From assembly GCF_029958905.1 (NCBI RefSeq), contig NZ_CP124613.1:496001-560000 (forward strand): a stretch of DNA of 64,000 nucleotides, written 5' to 3'. The translations under genes were made by a program, and so were the position numbers. The stretch's first letter is position 1. Every line of letters begins with the position of its first letter. This document shows, one piece after another, positions 44,450-55,300 of the stretch. The notes below the pieces were generated by a model. That model saw nothing but the letters and a program-made list of their open reading frames with translations. It did no database searches and was not told the origin of the DNA. Source of the DNA: Vibrio sp. YMD68 (lineage in GTDB: Bacteria; Pseudomonadota; Gammaproteobacteria; Enterobacterales; Vibrionaceae).

Positions 44450-44822
44450 ACTCGAGAGCATACGGCGACATCAGCTAAAGCAAGATGAAAGCCTAGCGCG
44501 ACAAAGTGAAAGGTTAGCCGTTCATGAGCAAATTATTGAACGATTGGCGAAAAATGAACATCGTATGACAGAGCTGATTTATGGAGTACATGAACAAAAT
44601 ACCTCAGTGAAACTGCTCGCTCGTGAAGTGACAGGGTGCCAGAATTCCGTTGAAAAACTCACGAATCAAGTCAGTACCCTGCAAACCTGGCATGACAATG
44701 TGCAGGGTGCGAAAAGTACGTCAACCTGGCTAGTACGCTATGGACCAACACTATGGAAACTCATAGCGGCGATGGTTGTGTTTGCACTGATAGCAGAGCG
44801 CTATATTGGAACGGGCGGATGA
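44442..44822 (+). CDS. Coiled-coil protein with C-terminal membrane anchor
   Basis: 126 residues: heptad-like charged helix (about 1-95) and a C-terminal transmembrane segment (LWKLIAAMVVFALIAERYI). Resembles XhlA-like or spanin-associated phage lysis proteins in layout. Function inferred. Confidence 0.55.
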   Translation: MSELESIRRHQLKQDESLARQSERLAVHEQIIERLAKNEHRMTELIYGVHEQNTSVKLLAREVTGCQNSVEKLTNQVSTLQTWHDNVQGAKSTSTWLVRYGPTLWKLIAAMVVFALIAERYIGTGG

Positions 44823-46471
44823 AGGGATACAAAAAGCTTAGTCAGCGTGAGTATGAAAAGGAGCTAGAAGCTCAGTACCAAGCTCATCTGCAGCTGATTG
44901 AAACCGAGTGTAAAAGTTTTAAGGTCAACAAGGCTGAGAGCAAAAAACGCGTTCTGCAATGCAACGATGTGGAGACGGGATTCCGTTTCTTCTGTATGAC
45001 CTATTTTCCTCACATCATGACTAAAGACCCCTCAGCTTTTCATGAGTGGTGTTTTCAGCACCTTCCCGCTGTGGTTTATACCCCTGGAGGACAAAAGCAG
45101 GGTCTTGCAGCGCCGAGGGGGGAAGCAAAGTCGACATACGTGACAGTGCTGTTTAATCTCTATTGCACCCTCCTTGAACTCAAGTGGTATACCATCATTA
45201 TCATGGAGACCAATGAGCAGTCTGCTGAAAAACTGGCTCAGATTAAAGCTGAGCTCATCGCTAACCCGAGACTGGGTGCTGACTTTCCTCATTCCACTGG
45301 CCAAGGTCCGACATGGGCAATGAATGAGATCATCACCGCCAACAACCGCAAGATTGTCGCCGGTGGTATTAAGATGAAACGTGGCCGTAATCATGGCCAT
45401 CACAGACCTGATTTACTTCTTCTTGATGATCTAGAAAATGATGAAAACGTTAAGTCTAAAGAGTTTCGAGACAAGCTGGAGAATTGGCTGAAGAAAACGG
45501 CATTCAAGTATGGTCCACCCGATGGCTCTATGGACATTTTCTATGCGGGAACCGTTCTGCACTATGATAGCGTGCTCAATCGTTTCATGAAAAAGCCGAC
45601 TTGGAAGAAAAGAGCTGTGATTTTCAAAGCGATCATTGAATGGCCTAAACGCATGGATCTATGGGAAGCCTGGGAGGAAATCCTACTCAATGATGACGAT
45701 GGTGAAGACAAAGCTTGGATGTTCTATTGCCAACGTAAAAAGGAAATGGATGAAGGTGCGATTGTTTCTTGGCCAGCGATGCGCTCACTTTACCAACTTA
45801 TGCTTGAACGCAGTGAAGATCACGAAGCCTTTGAGTCGGAATTTCAAAACACGCCAGGTAACGCTGAAGACCAGCCGTTTAAAGAGATTCGATTTTGGGT
45901 TCATCCCGATCCGCAGTGGGTCTTTTATGGAGCATGTGACCCAGCACTTGGAAAAAACAAAAAAGCCTGCCCCGCGGCAGTATTAGTAGGTGGTATTAAC
46001 CTTAACGCTAAGCGTCCTACGCTTAATGTCATTGAAGCTGATATAGCGCGAATGACACCCACGGTCACCATGCACAAAATCATCGAATTTCAAAAAGAGT
46101 ACCACTGCATGGTTTTTGGTGTGGAATCGATAGGATTTCAGGACTTTATGCGCACTGAACTGATTGGACTCGGTCAAGAGATGCGTGTGCCTGTCCCAGC
46201 GCGTGCGGTTATGCCAACAGGACCAATGTCCGATAAAGACTTACGCATCATGAGCTTAGAGCCTCATGTCCGAAATGGACTTATCTTGCTGCATCGCAAT
46301 TTAACCACATTGACTGAACAAATGCGTTATTACCCAGAATCGACATACAAAGATGGGCCCGATTGCCTGCACATGTTATGGACATTAGCAATGAGCGGAG
46401 CCAGAGGTATTCCCAGAGTGTTAAGCGGTGGTCGCTCAAGATTAACGATTGATAACAGGATGCCGAGATGA
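44819..46471 (+). CDS. Terminase large subunit (Mu gp28-like)
   Basis: 550 residues. ATPase Walker A-like GLAAPRGEAKSTYVTVLF and Walker B DLLLLDDLEND; C-terminal nuclease with GACDPALGKNKK (acidic catalytic site) and VFGVESIGFQDFM. Packages DNA by headful including host flanks, as in Mu. Start at 44819 as ATGA with the preceding stop. Confidence 0.9.
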   Translation: MKGYKKLSQREYEKELEAQYQAHLQLIETECKSFKVNKAESKKRVLQCNDVETGFRFFCMTYFPHIMTKDPSAFHEWCFQHLPAVVYTPGGQKQGLAAPRGEAKSTYVTVLFNLYCTLLELKWYTIIIMETNEQSAEKLAQIKAELIANPRLGADFPHSTGQGPTWAMNEIITANNRKIVAGGIKMKRGRNHGHHRPDLLLLDDLENDENVKSKEFRDKLENWLKKTAFKYGPPDGSMDIFYAGTVLHYDSVLNRFMKKPTWKKRAVIFKAIIEWPKRMDLWEAWEEILLNDDDGEDKAWMFYCQRKKEMDEGAIVSWPAMRSLYQLMLERSEDHEAFESEFQNTPGNAEDQPFKEIRFWVHPDPQWVFYGACDPALGKNKKACPAAVLVGGINLNAKRPTLNVIEADIARMTPTVTMHKIIEFQKEYHCMVFGVESIGFQDFMRTELIGLGQEMRVPVPARAVMPTGPMSDKDLRIMSLEPHVRNGLILLHRNLTTLTEQMRYYPESTYKDGPDCLHMLWTLAMSGARGIPRVLSGGRSRLTIDNRMPR

Positions 46472-47964
46472 TTTCAGATAAAGATAAACGCAAACTGGCG
46501 AGCAGTGTGATGTCGGCAGGTTTGTTGTCCGGTAGAGGCAATGATCCGGCTTTTTATGCAGGACTGAGTGTTATGCCAAACCCTGACTATACATTACGAA
46601 TGTTGGGCAAAGCACAGGCAACCTACGATGCCATCATGGCTGATAGTCATGTTATAGGTGAAATTCGAGCAGTGCGCTCAGGCCTACTCGGGTTTGATAG
46701 ACAGCTAAAGCCTGGTGACGACTCAAAAGAAGCGCAACAAGCTTTTGAACTGTGCCAGATGTGGATGAGAAAACGCCCAGCTCCTGGCAAGCTATGGAAT
46801 GATGTGACTTGGAATATGGGTGAAGCGGTCTTTCGAGGTATGCGAGGTCATGAGTTGGAATGGATGCTCATGGACGGTTACTTGTTACCTAAGCGTGTGA
46901 TTGATGTTCCTAATCGCCGCTTGGTGTATACCGCCGACAATGAGCTTAGATTACTCACTAGGGCTAACCCTTATCAAGGTGAAGAAGTGCCGGACAAGCG
47001 ATTTTTGATCACTCGCCACATGCACGACAGCGATAATCCATATGGGGTTGCCTTATTGAGTAGTTGCTTCTGGCCGTATACGTTTAAGCATGGTGGCTTT
47101 CGGATGTTCTATAAGTTCTGTGAGCGCTTTGGTATGCCTTGGCCAATCGGTAAATATCCGCAAGGCACCTTACCTGAAGAGCAACAAGAGTTGCTTGATG
47201 CGCTGCTGACCCTTCGAGAGGATGGTGCAGCCGCTATACCTGACGGAGATAAGATTGAGCTTTTGGAAGTGACGGCATCGGGTAGCACGTTACCTCAAAA
47301 AGTCATTATTGATGTATGTAACCGTGAGATGTCGAAAGCACTAACTTCACAGACTTTAGCCACAGAACAAACGCAGAATGGCTCTAGAGCGGCCTCAGAA
47401 ACGGCTTTAAAGCGCGAGGGGATGGTGACTGAATCAGACCGTCGTATTATCGAAGCCAGTTACGACCAAATGTTTTCGTGGATCACCGAATTCAACATTG
47501 GTCCAGATGTCCCCCCCCCTACGATGCGGCTAGTGAAAAGACATAAACCCACATCCGATATGGCGAGTATTCTTACTCAGGCTGCGAAACTGTCTGACAA
47601 AATCCCGGTCTCTGAGGTGCATGACAAGCTCGGTATTCGCCAGGCAAACCAAGGTGAAGATACTGTTAAGCTGCAAGTGGACACGCCATCGATGGTGACA
47701 CCCACAGTCAGCGCGTTCAGTGCACCGACCTCAAAAGAGAGTCAAACACCATCAAGCCAGCTTGATAATACGCTAGAAGAGGATTATATCGAGCCGCTTT
47801 ATCAAATGCTGCTTCGTTACGAAAAGGATGGGAAAACTCTTAAGACTTTTATGGATGACTTACCGACACTGTTTGCTCAGTTGGACGATGATTCTACTCA
47901 GAGTCTTATCAGTGCTGTATTTGAAAGGTACTTTACTCAAGGAATGAGTGATGTCGGACGTTAA
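46468..47964 (+). CDS. Portal protein (Mu gp29-like, DUF935)
   Basis: 498 residues. MWTRKR-type region WMRKRPAPGKLWNDVTWNMG, FYKFCERFGMPWPIGKYPQG and TSQTLATEQTQNGSRAASET are characteristic of DUF935 portals. Overlaps terminase (ATGA) and MuF. Confidence 0.92.
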   Translation: MISDKDKRKLASSVMSAGLLSGRGNDPAFYAGLSVMPNPDYTLRMLGKAQATYDAIMADSHVIGEIRAVRSGLLGFDRQLKPGDDSKEAQQAFELCQMWMRKRPAPGKLWNDVTWNMGEAVFRGMRGHELEWMLMDGYLLPKRVIDVPNRRLVYTADNELRLLTRANPYQGEEVPDKRFLITRHMHDSDNPYGVALLSSCFWPYTFKHGGFRMFYKFCERFGMPWPIGKYPQGTLPEEQQELLDALLTLREDGAAAIPDGDKIELLEVTASGSTLPQKVIIDVCNREMSKALTSQTLATEQTQNGSRAASETALKREGMVTESDRRIIEASYDQMFSWITEFNIGPDVPPPTMRLVKRHKPTSDMASILTQAAKLSDKIPVSEVHDKLGIRQANQGEDTVKLQVDTPSMVTPTVSAFSAPTSKESQTPSSQLDNTLEEDYIEPLYQMLLRYEKDGKTLKTFMDDLPTLFAQLDDDSTQSLISAVFERYFTQGMSDVGR

Positions 47965-49177
47965 CGTGGCGAGTGTGCCTCATGTTGAAGCTACTGAGGT
48001 AATGCTCAAGAAACTCAATATTCCTACCCGACATTGGGATGACATGTTGGGTGCGCCTCGAGCAAGGGGCTTCGCAGTTGCTGGAGCCACAAAAATGAGT
48101 TTATTAAAGGACCTTCATGATGCATTGAATGAGGCGCTGAGCCAGGGAAAAACCATCACTGATTTTAGAAAAGCTTTTGATGAAACTGTGCTGTCTCATG
48201 GTTGGACTTATAACGGAAAGCGTGGCTGGCGCACCAAGGTGATTTTTAATAATAATTTAAATAGTGCGTATAGCGCTGGGCGCTGGCAACAGTTCGAGCG
48301 CCAGAAGAAAAATCGCCCTTATCTAACTTATATGACTGTCGGTGATGATAGGGTTCGTGATGAACACGATAAATGGCGATATTTGACACTGCCCATTGAT
48401 GATCCGTTTTGGGATACATACATGCCTCCCAATGACTTTGGATGTCGGTGCTACGTATTGAGTAAGTCCGAAGATGATATCAACCGTGAAAATCTAACCA
48501 TCAGCCACTCTCCAGAAATAAAAACTAGCGAGCGAATCAATACTCGTACAGGGGAATTATATGGGGAAGTTGCTGAAGGTGTTGGTGTTGGTTGGGACTA
48601 TAATGTAGGTAAGGTGTGGTTGGGGCCAGATAATTCACTCGGTGAGTACATTGCGTCAATGCCAGAGGTGTATCGCAAAGAGGTTCTATCCCAAAATAAA
48701 GCGTATATTAGCCAGCTTTCAAAGTACTTTAACACCTGGTCGACGCCAGTCATTGATGGCACAGCTCGCGGTAAGGCCACCAGTGTTGGGTTATTGAGTG
48801 TCTCTGCGTTTGAGAAAGTACAGTCAAAGTCTGCCACGATTTTTATTGATGACTGGCGCTTAAAGCGAATGAGTCGAGAGCTCAAGAGAGCCAAGTCGAT
48901 TGACCTACCTAAAGAAGTCTTGCAAGACATTCCCGGAGCACTAGACAATGCCGTTGCGATATTGCTGGATAAACGCCAAGTCCAAAAAGGAAGAACAACT
49001 TTGGTTTACGTGATTAAACTAGAAGGTCAAAAGAATAAATACGGAAAGCTGATAGTGGATATCAATTATCAGAGTAAGACGGGCTTTAAGGGAAACGGGG
49101 TCGTATCTGGAAGTGTTGTCTCGAAACTAAGTTTACAGGACTCATCAGTTTACGAAGTGATTGAGGGTAGTTTATAA
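47951..49177 (+). CDS. MuF head protein with C-terminal nuclease-like (PBECR-type) domain
   Basis: 408 residues. The N-terminal ~180 are the MuF domain (WRTKVIFNNNLNSAYSAGRW, TVGDDRVRDEHDKW, PPNDFGCRCYVLS). The C-terminal ~130 residues (TIFIDDWRLKRMSRELKRAK ... LVYVIKLEGQKNKYGKLIVD) look like the PBECR/barnase-EndoU-like domains often fused to MuF, which may be injected with phage DNA and act as toxins or anti-host nucleases. ATG 47951 has AAGGAATGA upstream. It is the last gene before the right end; in Mu, G and I would follow. Confidence 0.85.
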   Translation: MSDVNVASVPHVEATEVMLKKLNIPTRHWDDMLGAPRARGFAVAGATKMSLLKDLHDALNEALSQGKTITDFRKAFDETVLSHGWTYNGKRGWRTKVIFNNNLNSAYSAGRWQQFERQKKNRPYLTYMTVGDDRVRDEHDKWRYLTLPIDDPFWDTYMPPNDFGCRCYVLSKSEDDINRENLTISHSPEIKTSERINTRTGELYGEVAEGVGVGWDYNVGKVWLGPDNSLGEYIASMPEVYRKEVLSQNKAYISQLSKYFNTWSTPVIDGTARGKATSVGLLSVSAFEKVQSKSATIFIDDWRLKRMSRELKRAKSIDLPKEVLQDIPGALDNAVAILLDKRQVQKGRTTLVYVIKLEGQKNKYGKLIVDINYQSKTGFKGNGVVSGSVVSKLSLQDSSVYEVIEGSL

Positions 49178-49482
49178 TCATGTTGTGGCTGACATTGTTG
49201 GAAAGCTGTCCAACTTATTATCCTGTCCTAGCAGCAGCGAAATACGATGAGGAATTCAGCGCCCTCCAGCCACATTAAATTCAGATTTAACGATCGATAA
49301 ATGGGGATTTAAGAAGTAATTAATTGCGAGAAAAGTAGATCATTTTGGTGCTTTTAGTGATAAATTATTTTTGAATTTAAGGAAAAATTTCCAGAATTAA
49401 ATGTTCTATTAGTAACTACTGTTAAACCGTTCTAAGCCTTACCCACTCTAGTCTGAGCCTAAATTTTCATACCTCTCTTATT
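49178..49482. other. Noncoding right end of prophage
   Basis: About 305 bp from the MuF stop to the right terminal repeat. A small inverted repeat, TTGGA/TCCAA, is near 49197-49213. No gene of the mom/com or invertase type found at the Mu right end is present. Confidence 0.6.
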
Positions 49483-49506
49483 TTTCATAATAAATGTCAC
49501 CCCACA
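49483..49506. other. Prophage right terminal inverted repeat
   Basis: Reads CATAATAAATGTCACCCCACA on the plus strand; its reverse complement TGTGGGGTGACATTTATT matches the left end TGTAGCGCGACATTTATT at 14-15 of 18 bases. Confidence 0.85.
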
Positions 49507-49511
49507 CCAAT
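49507..49511. repeat. 5-bp target-site duplication, right copy (CCAAT)
   Basis: Matches 17853-17857 and is followed by chitinase coding sequence TGACCACAGC. Confidence 0.9.
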
Positions 49512-51265
49512 TGACCACAGCTTGCTGTCATTGGGTAGTTTACCGGTGCACCGTATCTCACTTCAGACCAGTTATTCTCATCACAAGCGTTGTAACGAAT
49601 AGTCTCTTGCATACTTTGAGAAAGGAACGCGGCAATGGCGACTTTTGCATACATTTTGTTGGTTGCTTCGTCTGCTGTGTCATCGATTAACCAGAACGTA
49701 TTGCCTGCAACGCCAACATTGTGCATTGAGTTTAATCCCGCTAAGAAGTCGGCCCATTTATACACTGTAGAAGGTACCCACTGTGACTGCGCAGTTTCAA
49801 AGAGGAACGCTTGATTGTTCATTGCTGATTCGGCGCTAGCAAGATCAGTGTTGAGAGAGGTAAGGCGTGTTAATGGGCCATTTGCCACATTCTCACCAAC
49901 ATAATAAAGCGGTACCGTCGCGCCTTGATAGCGTGCAATTTTATCGCTTAAATCGGCGCTATCAGTATCGAATAATACAGCGAAGACATTGCTGCTTGCC
50001 GCTTTACGTATTTTGCTCTCGCCTGACGTATTACCCATGAAGTAACTGGCAGCCTGCTCGGTTGAAATTGATGATAGAAGTGCAGGTGTTTGAATATGGT
50101 CACTCACTTGCTTTACATATTCCAGAGCGTAATGCCATTGCTCATCGCTTAATGCAGGAGAAGCACTTGATTTAGTAAAAGCGATGAAATCAGCTTTGGT
50201 CAGTGAATCGGCTTTATAAAGCTCAAAGCTAGAAAGCAGATCCGATGTTGATGAAGACGCAGCATTCCAAACGGCACGTTTACCTGAATGGGTATTGTAA
50301 GCGAAATCGCCGATGCTTAACGACCAACCGAACGTGGCTTGGGGTGCCAACGTTGAGATAACGAGATTGTGTGCTTGAGCCCAACCTTGTACGTCATCAG
50401 TTAGTGCGTTGATTTCGTTGATGTCAATTTGGCTGCCAGTGGCGTCGATGGCGGCAATTAAAGCTTGTTTGACGGCAACAACACCAAGAGATTGTCCTTT
50501 GTCTGCTGTGGCCACATCTAGTACATCACCATTTAAGATGATAGAGGTTGAGCCTAACAAATCAACGGTATCAATCAGTGCAATAAAGGCATTGGTTAGT
50601 TTAGTGGTGTCAGCTAAGTCTTGGCTACCCAGCGTATCAATCGCTTGTGTAGCTGGCGCATCCAATGTGGCTGGGCCTGCTGCGACGAAGTGACTTGGCC
50701 AACCGCTGACTTCAAGTCTTACTGGATCCATAGGATTTGGCAGTGAAAGCAGCGGCGCAGTACCTGGAGGTGTGTTGTCACAGTTTACGTGCAATGCCCA
50801 GCTTCCGTCACTTCCTGGCGTAGATGATGTCCACCAATTGGCAGCATAGGCAATGTTTTCATTAACCATGATGTCGCCGGCTGAAGCGTGATCGCTGCGG
50901 GTCCAATTTGGGTAAACGTTGAATTCTGCACAAATACCAACGGCTGGGCCCGGATCGGGAGTTGGATCCGGCGTTGGATCCGGTGTCGGATCTGGGTCAG
51001 GAGTGGGCTCAGGATCGGGTGTAGGGTCAGGGTCTGGCGTTGTACCACTGATCAGTTTCCACGGAGAATCCCACTCGTTTGCATAGTTGTCTGTTGGACT
51101 TTGTCCTGCGTTCGTCCACCATTTGGCTTCGTAGGTTTGTCCGTCTATCGTTACTTGAGCACCACCAGAATACGTTTTAGTGACATCGTATGGTTCAGCT
51201 GCGTATAAGTGACCACTCAGCGCGATACACGCTAAGGTAGCCGCTATCTTGTTCATCCTAAACAT

Positions 51266-51692
51266 AAATATTCCTTTCAGTTTGTTTCATTCTTATGTCT
51301 GTTTCACGTAAATTTTGTTGTAGGTCGTGATCAATGTAAGAAAATAATCACTTAAAAATAAGTTAGCAGTTGCGAACACAGCTATTGCATATTTTGCGGA
51401 TAAACACCCTTATATGCGGCTGACGTCACTCAGATTTGAAAGATTTTCTCTAAGTTCTTAATAGTTGTGAAATAACTGTTAAATTGGTTCAATTTTCGTC
51501 ACGGGGTTTGGAATGGAAAAACGCTTGGTTTGACATCACTATTATGAAATTCAGGGTGAATTTTAATGGCAAGTATATGAGAGTAAATGCAAAAAGTAGG
51601 CTATCCTGAACGCTTACTCACGTTATGGATGACGTTATGATCAAGCCACCAAAGGTTGTTTCACTGCTTGTAAAAATATGACCCCGTATACG
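51266..51692. other. Gap upstream of chitinase
   Basis: About 425 AT-rich bases holding the leftward chitinase promoter region. No reading frame or strong hairpin recognised; a specific promoter could not be chosen with confidence. Confidence 0.5.
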
Positions 51693-51718
51693 GAAAAGCC
51701 TCCGAGTTGAGGAGGCTA
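51693..51718 (-). terminator. Terminator of copper operon
   Basis: Stem AGCCTCC (51697-51703) / GGAGGCT (51711-51717), 7-nt loop, with AAAA on the plus-strand left giving a T-run for leftward transcripts ending after the cupredoxin gene. Confidence 0.8.
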
Positions 51719-51785
51719 AATTCAGTGGGCAACGACAGCTTTCGCTTTTGGCTATGTTTATATCTATGGTGCGTTGAATTTGAGA

Positions 51786-52289
51786 TTAGAGTGTGATTTT
51801 TTTAACCATGCCCGCTTCTGCGTGGCCTGGAATATTACAGGCAAACTCTACCTTGTTGTCACCGTGGAAATGCCATAACAGTTGTTTTGCTTTGCCCGGT
51901 TTAACGGTGACCGCATTGTCTGAATCGTGATCATGACTGCCCATGGATTTCATCATCTCACGGTGTTCAAGCTGTTCGCTTGCCGATCCGATGGTAAATT
52001 CATGGTCGATTTTACCGGTATTCAACACAACAAACTGAACAACGTCATTAGGCTCAATAGTGATGTCTTTTTTAAATTGAATCGTCATATCGTCTGCCAG
52101 TAAAACATGAACGACTTTATCTGGTTTTGCACCTTGAGCGGGCATCCCAACCGCTGACATTCCTTCCATCATCATATTACTGTGATCCATCGTGCCATGG
52201 TCCATCTTACTGTGGTCCATCGTCTCGGCCAATACGGTTGGTGTGTTCAATAACAGTGATATGGCTACTAGGCTCAGTGTTGTTTTCAT
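51786..52289 (-). CDS. Periplasmic cupredoxin (copper resistance)
   Basis: 167 residues: signal peptide ending near VLA, a Met/His copper-binding repeat (MDHSKMDHGTMDHSNMM), then a blue-copper domain with ligands His in GKIDHEFTIG, and Cys-His-Met in FACNIPGHAEAGMVKK. Probably binds or oxidises Cu(I) in the periplasm beside the Cus pump. 67 bp downstream of cusA, with AAAGGACA before ATG. Confidence 0.9.
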   Translation of the reverse strand: MKTTLSLVAISLLLNTPTVLAETMDHSKMDHGTMDHSNMMMEGMSAVGMPAQGAKPDKVVHVLLADDMTIQFKKDITIEPNDVVQFVVLNTGKIDHEFTIGSASEQLEHREMMKSMGSHDHDSDNAVTVKPGKAKQLLWHFHGDNKVEFACNIPGHAEAGMVKKITL

Positions 52290-52356
52290 TTTAATGTCCT
52301 TTCATATAGGTCGCTTAGCCAGTATGACTAAGCGAGTGTGTGGGAGTGAATATTGA

Positions 52357-55300
52357 TTAGGTGTTGTCACTGATTTCACGACGTTTCCACAACATGAAAA
52401 CAGCAGGAAGAACCAGTAATGTCAGTAAGAGTGCAGACGTCATACCGCCGATCATTGGCGCCGCGATACGCTGCATCACTGAGGATCCCGTGCCTGCCCC
52501 ATACATGATGGGAATAAGACCAATGATCACGGTTAATACGGTCATCATGACTGGGCGAACTCTTAATCCAGCGCCTTCTCGAATAGCGTCAAGCAGGTCA
52601 TTCATCGACAGGGATTGGTTATTTTCTTTTGCGTCTAACTTTTTGTAATGCCACGCTTGATTGAGGTACACCAACATGATCACACCAATTTCAACCGCGA
52701 CCCCGGCCAACGCAATGAAGCCAACGCCAACACCGATAGAGAAGTTAAACCCAAGCTGGTACATGAGCCAAATGCCTCCTACCATCGCGAGAGGCAGCGT
52801 CCCCATGATGATCAACACTTCACCTATGCGTCGGAAACTCAAATACAGCAACAACATAATGATGGCGAGAGTCACAGGCACGACGACACTTAAGCGCTCT
52901 TTCGCACGCTCCATGTATTCGTATTGACCAGACCACGCAAGCGAGTAACCGGTGGGTAAATCTAACTGCGCGGCAACCACTTGTTTCGCTTCCTGGACAT
53001 AGGATCCTAAGTCTCGCCCCTCTATATCAACGAATACCCAACCATTCGGGCGAGCGTTTTCGGTCTTGATCATCGGAGGACCATCTTCATAGCGAATGTC
53101 AGCGACATCAGCAAGCGCGATACGAGCCCCATTCGGTGTCACTAAAGGGAGGCTTTGCAATTTGACGACGGAGTTTCGATAGTCTTGAGGATAACGAACG
53201 TTAATCGGGTAACGCTCCAAACCTTCCACTGTTTCACCGACATTCATTCCTCCTACCGCTGTAGAGATGACTTGCTGAATGTCTTTGATGTTGAGGCCGT
53301 ATCGTGCTGCGGCTTTTCGTTTGATATCGATGGTGACATAACGTCCGCCAGCAACACGCTCTGCATACACCGAAGCCGTGCCGCTGATTTGATTTAAGAT
53401 TGGCTCTAGTTCTAAGCCTATTTGTTCAATGACCTTGAGATCTGAGCCTGCGATTTTAATGCCTATCGGGGTCTTAATACCGGTCGCTAGCATGTCAATT
53501 CTGGTCTTTATGGGCATAACCCAAGCATTGGTTAAACCGGGGAAATTGATCAGATCATTGAATTCTTTACGCAGCGACTCTGGTGTGACTCCTTCACGCC
53601 ATTGATCGCGAGGAATAAACTGAATCGTGGTTTCAATCATGGTCAGCGGCGCGGGGTCGGTCGCGGTGTCTGCTCTTCCCACTTTTCCCCAAACCGTTTT
53701 CACCTCGGGTACGGTTTTGATCAGTTTGTTCGTTTGTTGCAGAAGCTCTCGTGCCTTACCTATGGATATACCGGGATAAGTTGTCGGCATATACATTAGA
53801 TCGCCTTCATCAAGTGGGGGAATAAACTCACTCCCGATTTTGCTGAGCGGATAATACGCCGAGCCCATCAGCGCAATAGCAATAACGATCATCGTTTTTG
53901 GATAAGTCAGACTGACAGTTAAAAGCGGGCGATACAATGCCACTAAGGAACGGTTGACCGGGTTTTTATGCTCGGGAAGGATATTACCTCGAATAAAGTA
54001 ACCCATTAATACCGGTACCAATGTAATCGCTAGCCCTGCGGAAGCTGCCATAGCATACGTTTTGGTAAAGGCGAGGGGCGAGAACATTTTCCCTTCTTGT
54101 CCTTCAAGAGCAAAGACCGGAACGAAGCTCAATGTAATGATCAGTAACGAGAAAAACAGTGGAGCACCGACTTCTTCTGCGGCTTTACCAATCACTTGCC
54201 ATCGATTCTTATCGGTTAAAGGGGTGCGCTCTATATGTTTATGCACATTCTCTATCATGACGATAGCGCCATCGACCATCGCGCCAATCGCTATGGCGAT
54301 GCCCCCTAATGACATAATGTTGGCGTTGATACCTTGCCAATGCATGACAATAAAGGCAGAAAGGATTCCGACCGGTAAGCTCAGAGCGATAACCAACGAA
54401 GAACGTAGGTGAAATAAGAACAGGGCGCAGACAACCGCGACGACAATAAACTCTTCGGCAAGCTTGTGCCATAAGTTCTCGACAGCGTCATCGATCAGTG
54501 TCGAACGATCGTAGGTAGCAACAATTTCCACACCGTCAGGCAAGCTATTTTGTAGCTCCGTCAGCTTGGTTTTGACATCATCAATGACCTTGCTGGCATT
54601 CTCACCAAAGCGCATGACGATGACGCCACCTACAGCTTCACCTTCGCCATTAAACTCTGAAATACCACGGCGCATTTGCGGCCCAAGGTTAATGTCGGCG
54701 ATGTCGCCTAGCAATAGGGGAGTGCCTTTGTCGGTCACTTTCAAAGGCAACGATTGAATGTCTTCTATGCTGGTGAGGTAACCTGAAGTGCGCACCATGT
54801 GTTCGGCCTCGGCCACTTCAATCACCGATGCGCCCGTCTCTTGGTTGCCATTTTGAATGGCCATGTTGACCTGTTGCAGAGTCAGATCATAGGCGCGTAG
54901 CTTAGCCGGGTCGATTTGAACTTGATACTGCTTCACCATGCCCCCGACGGTAGCGATTTCAGACACACCGGCGACGGTTTGCAATTCATATTTTAGAAAC
55001 CAATCTTGAATACTGCGTAATTGAGCCAGATCGTGTTGTCCGGTTTTGTCTTGCAAGACATAGCTGTAGATCCAGCCAACCCCTGTCGCATCCGGCCCTA
55101 GAGTTGGTTTAGCACTCGATGGTAAGCTAGGTGCCACCTGGCTCAAATATTCCAAAACACGTGAGCGAGCCCAGTACATATCGGTGTCATCATTAAAAAT
55201 GATATACACGTAAGAATCCCCAAAGAACGAGTAGCCACGCACGGTTTCAGCACCAGGCACCGCTAACATCGCCGTGGTCAGCGGATAAGTGACTTGGTCC

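Larger units (their letters stand above)
49478..51265 (-). pseudogene. GH19 chitinase, N-terminal part cut off by prophage
   Basis: Chitinase sequence runs 51265-49507; the last nine codons to 49478 are prophage DNA. Signal peptide (NKIAATLACIALSGHLYA), a first chitin-binding module (CBM5/12: TIDGQTYEAKWWTNAGQSP), a Pro-Thr-Asp-rich linker made of DPTPDPEP repeats, a second chitin-binding-like module (NIAYAANWWTSSTPG), a linker domain, and the start of the GH19 catalytic domain with its catalytic glutamate region (FLSQSMQETIRYNACDENNW). AAAGGAA precedes ATG 51265. The rest of the catalytic domain is at 17017-17852. A secreted product lacking half its catalytic domain is unlikely to be active. 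Confidence 0.92.

Noticed and set aside
53155-54757. Several rightward frames antisense to cusA
   Set aside because: No start signals or family features; shadows of the long cusA frame.
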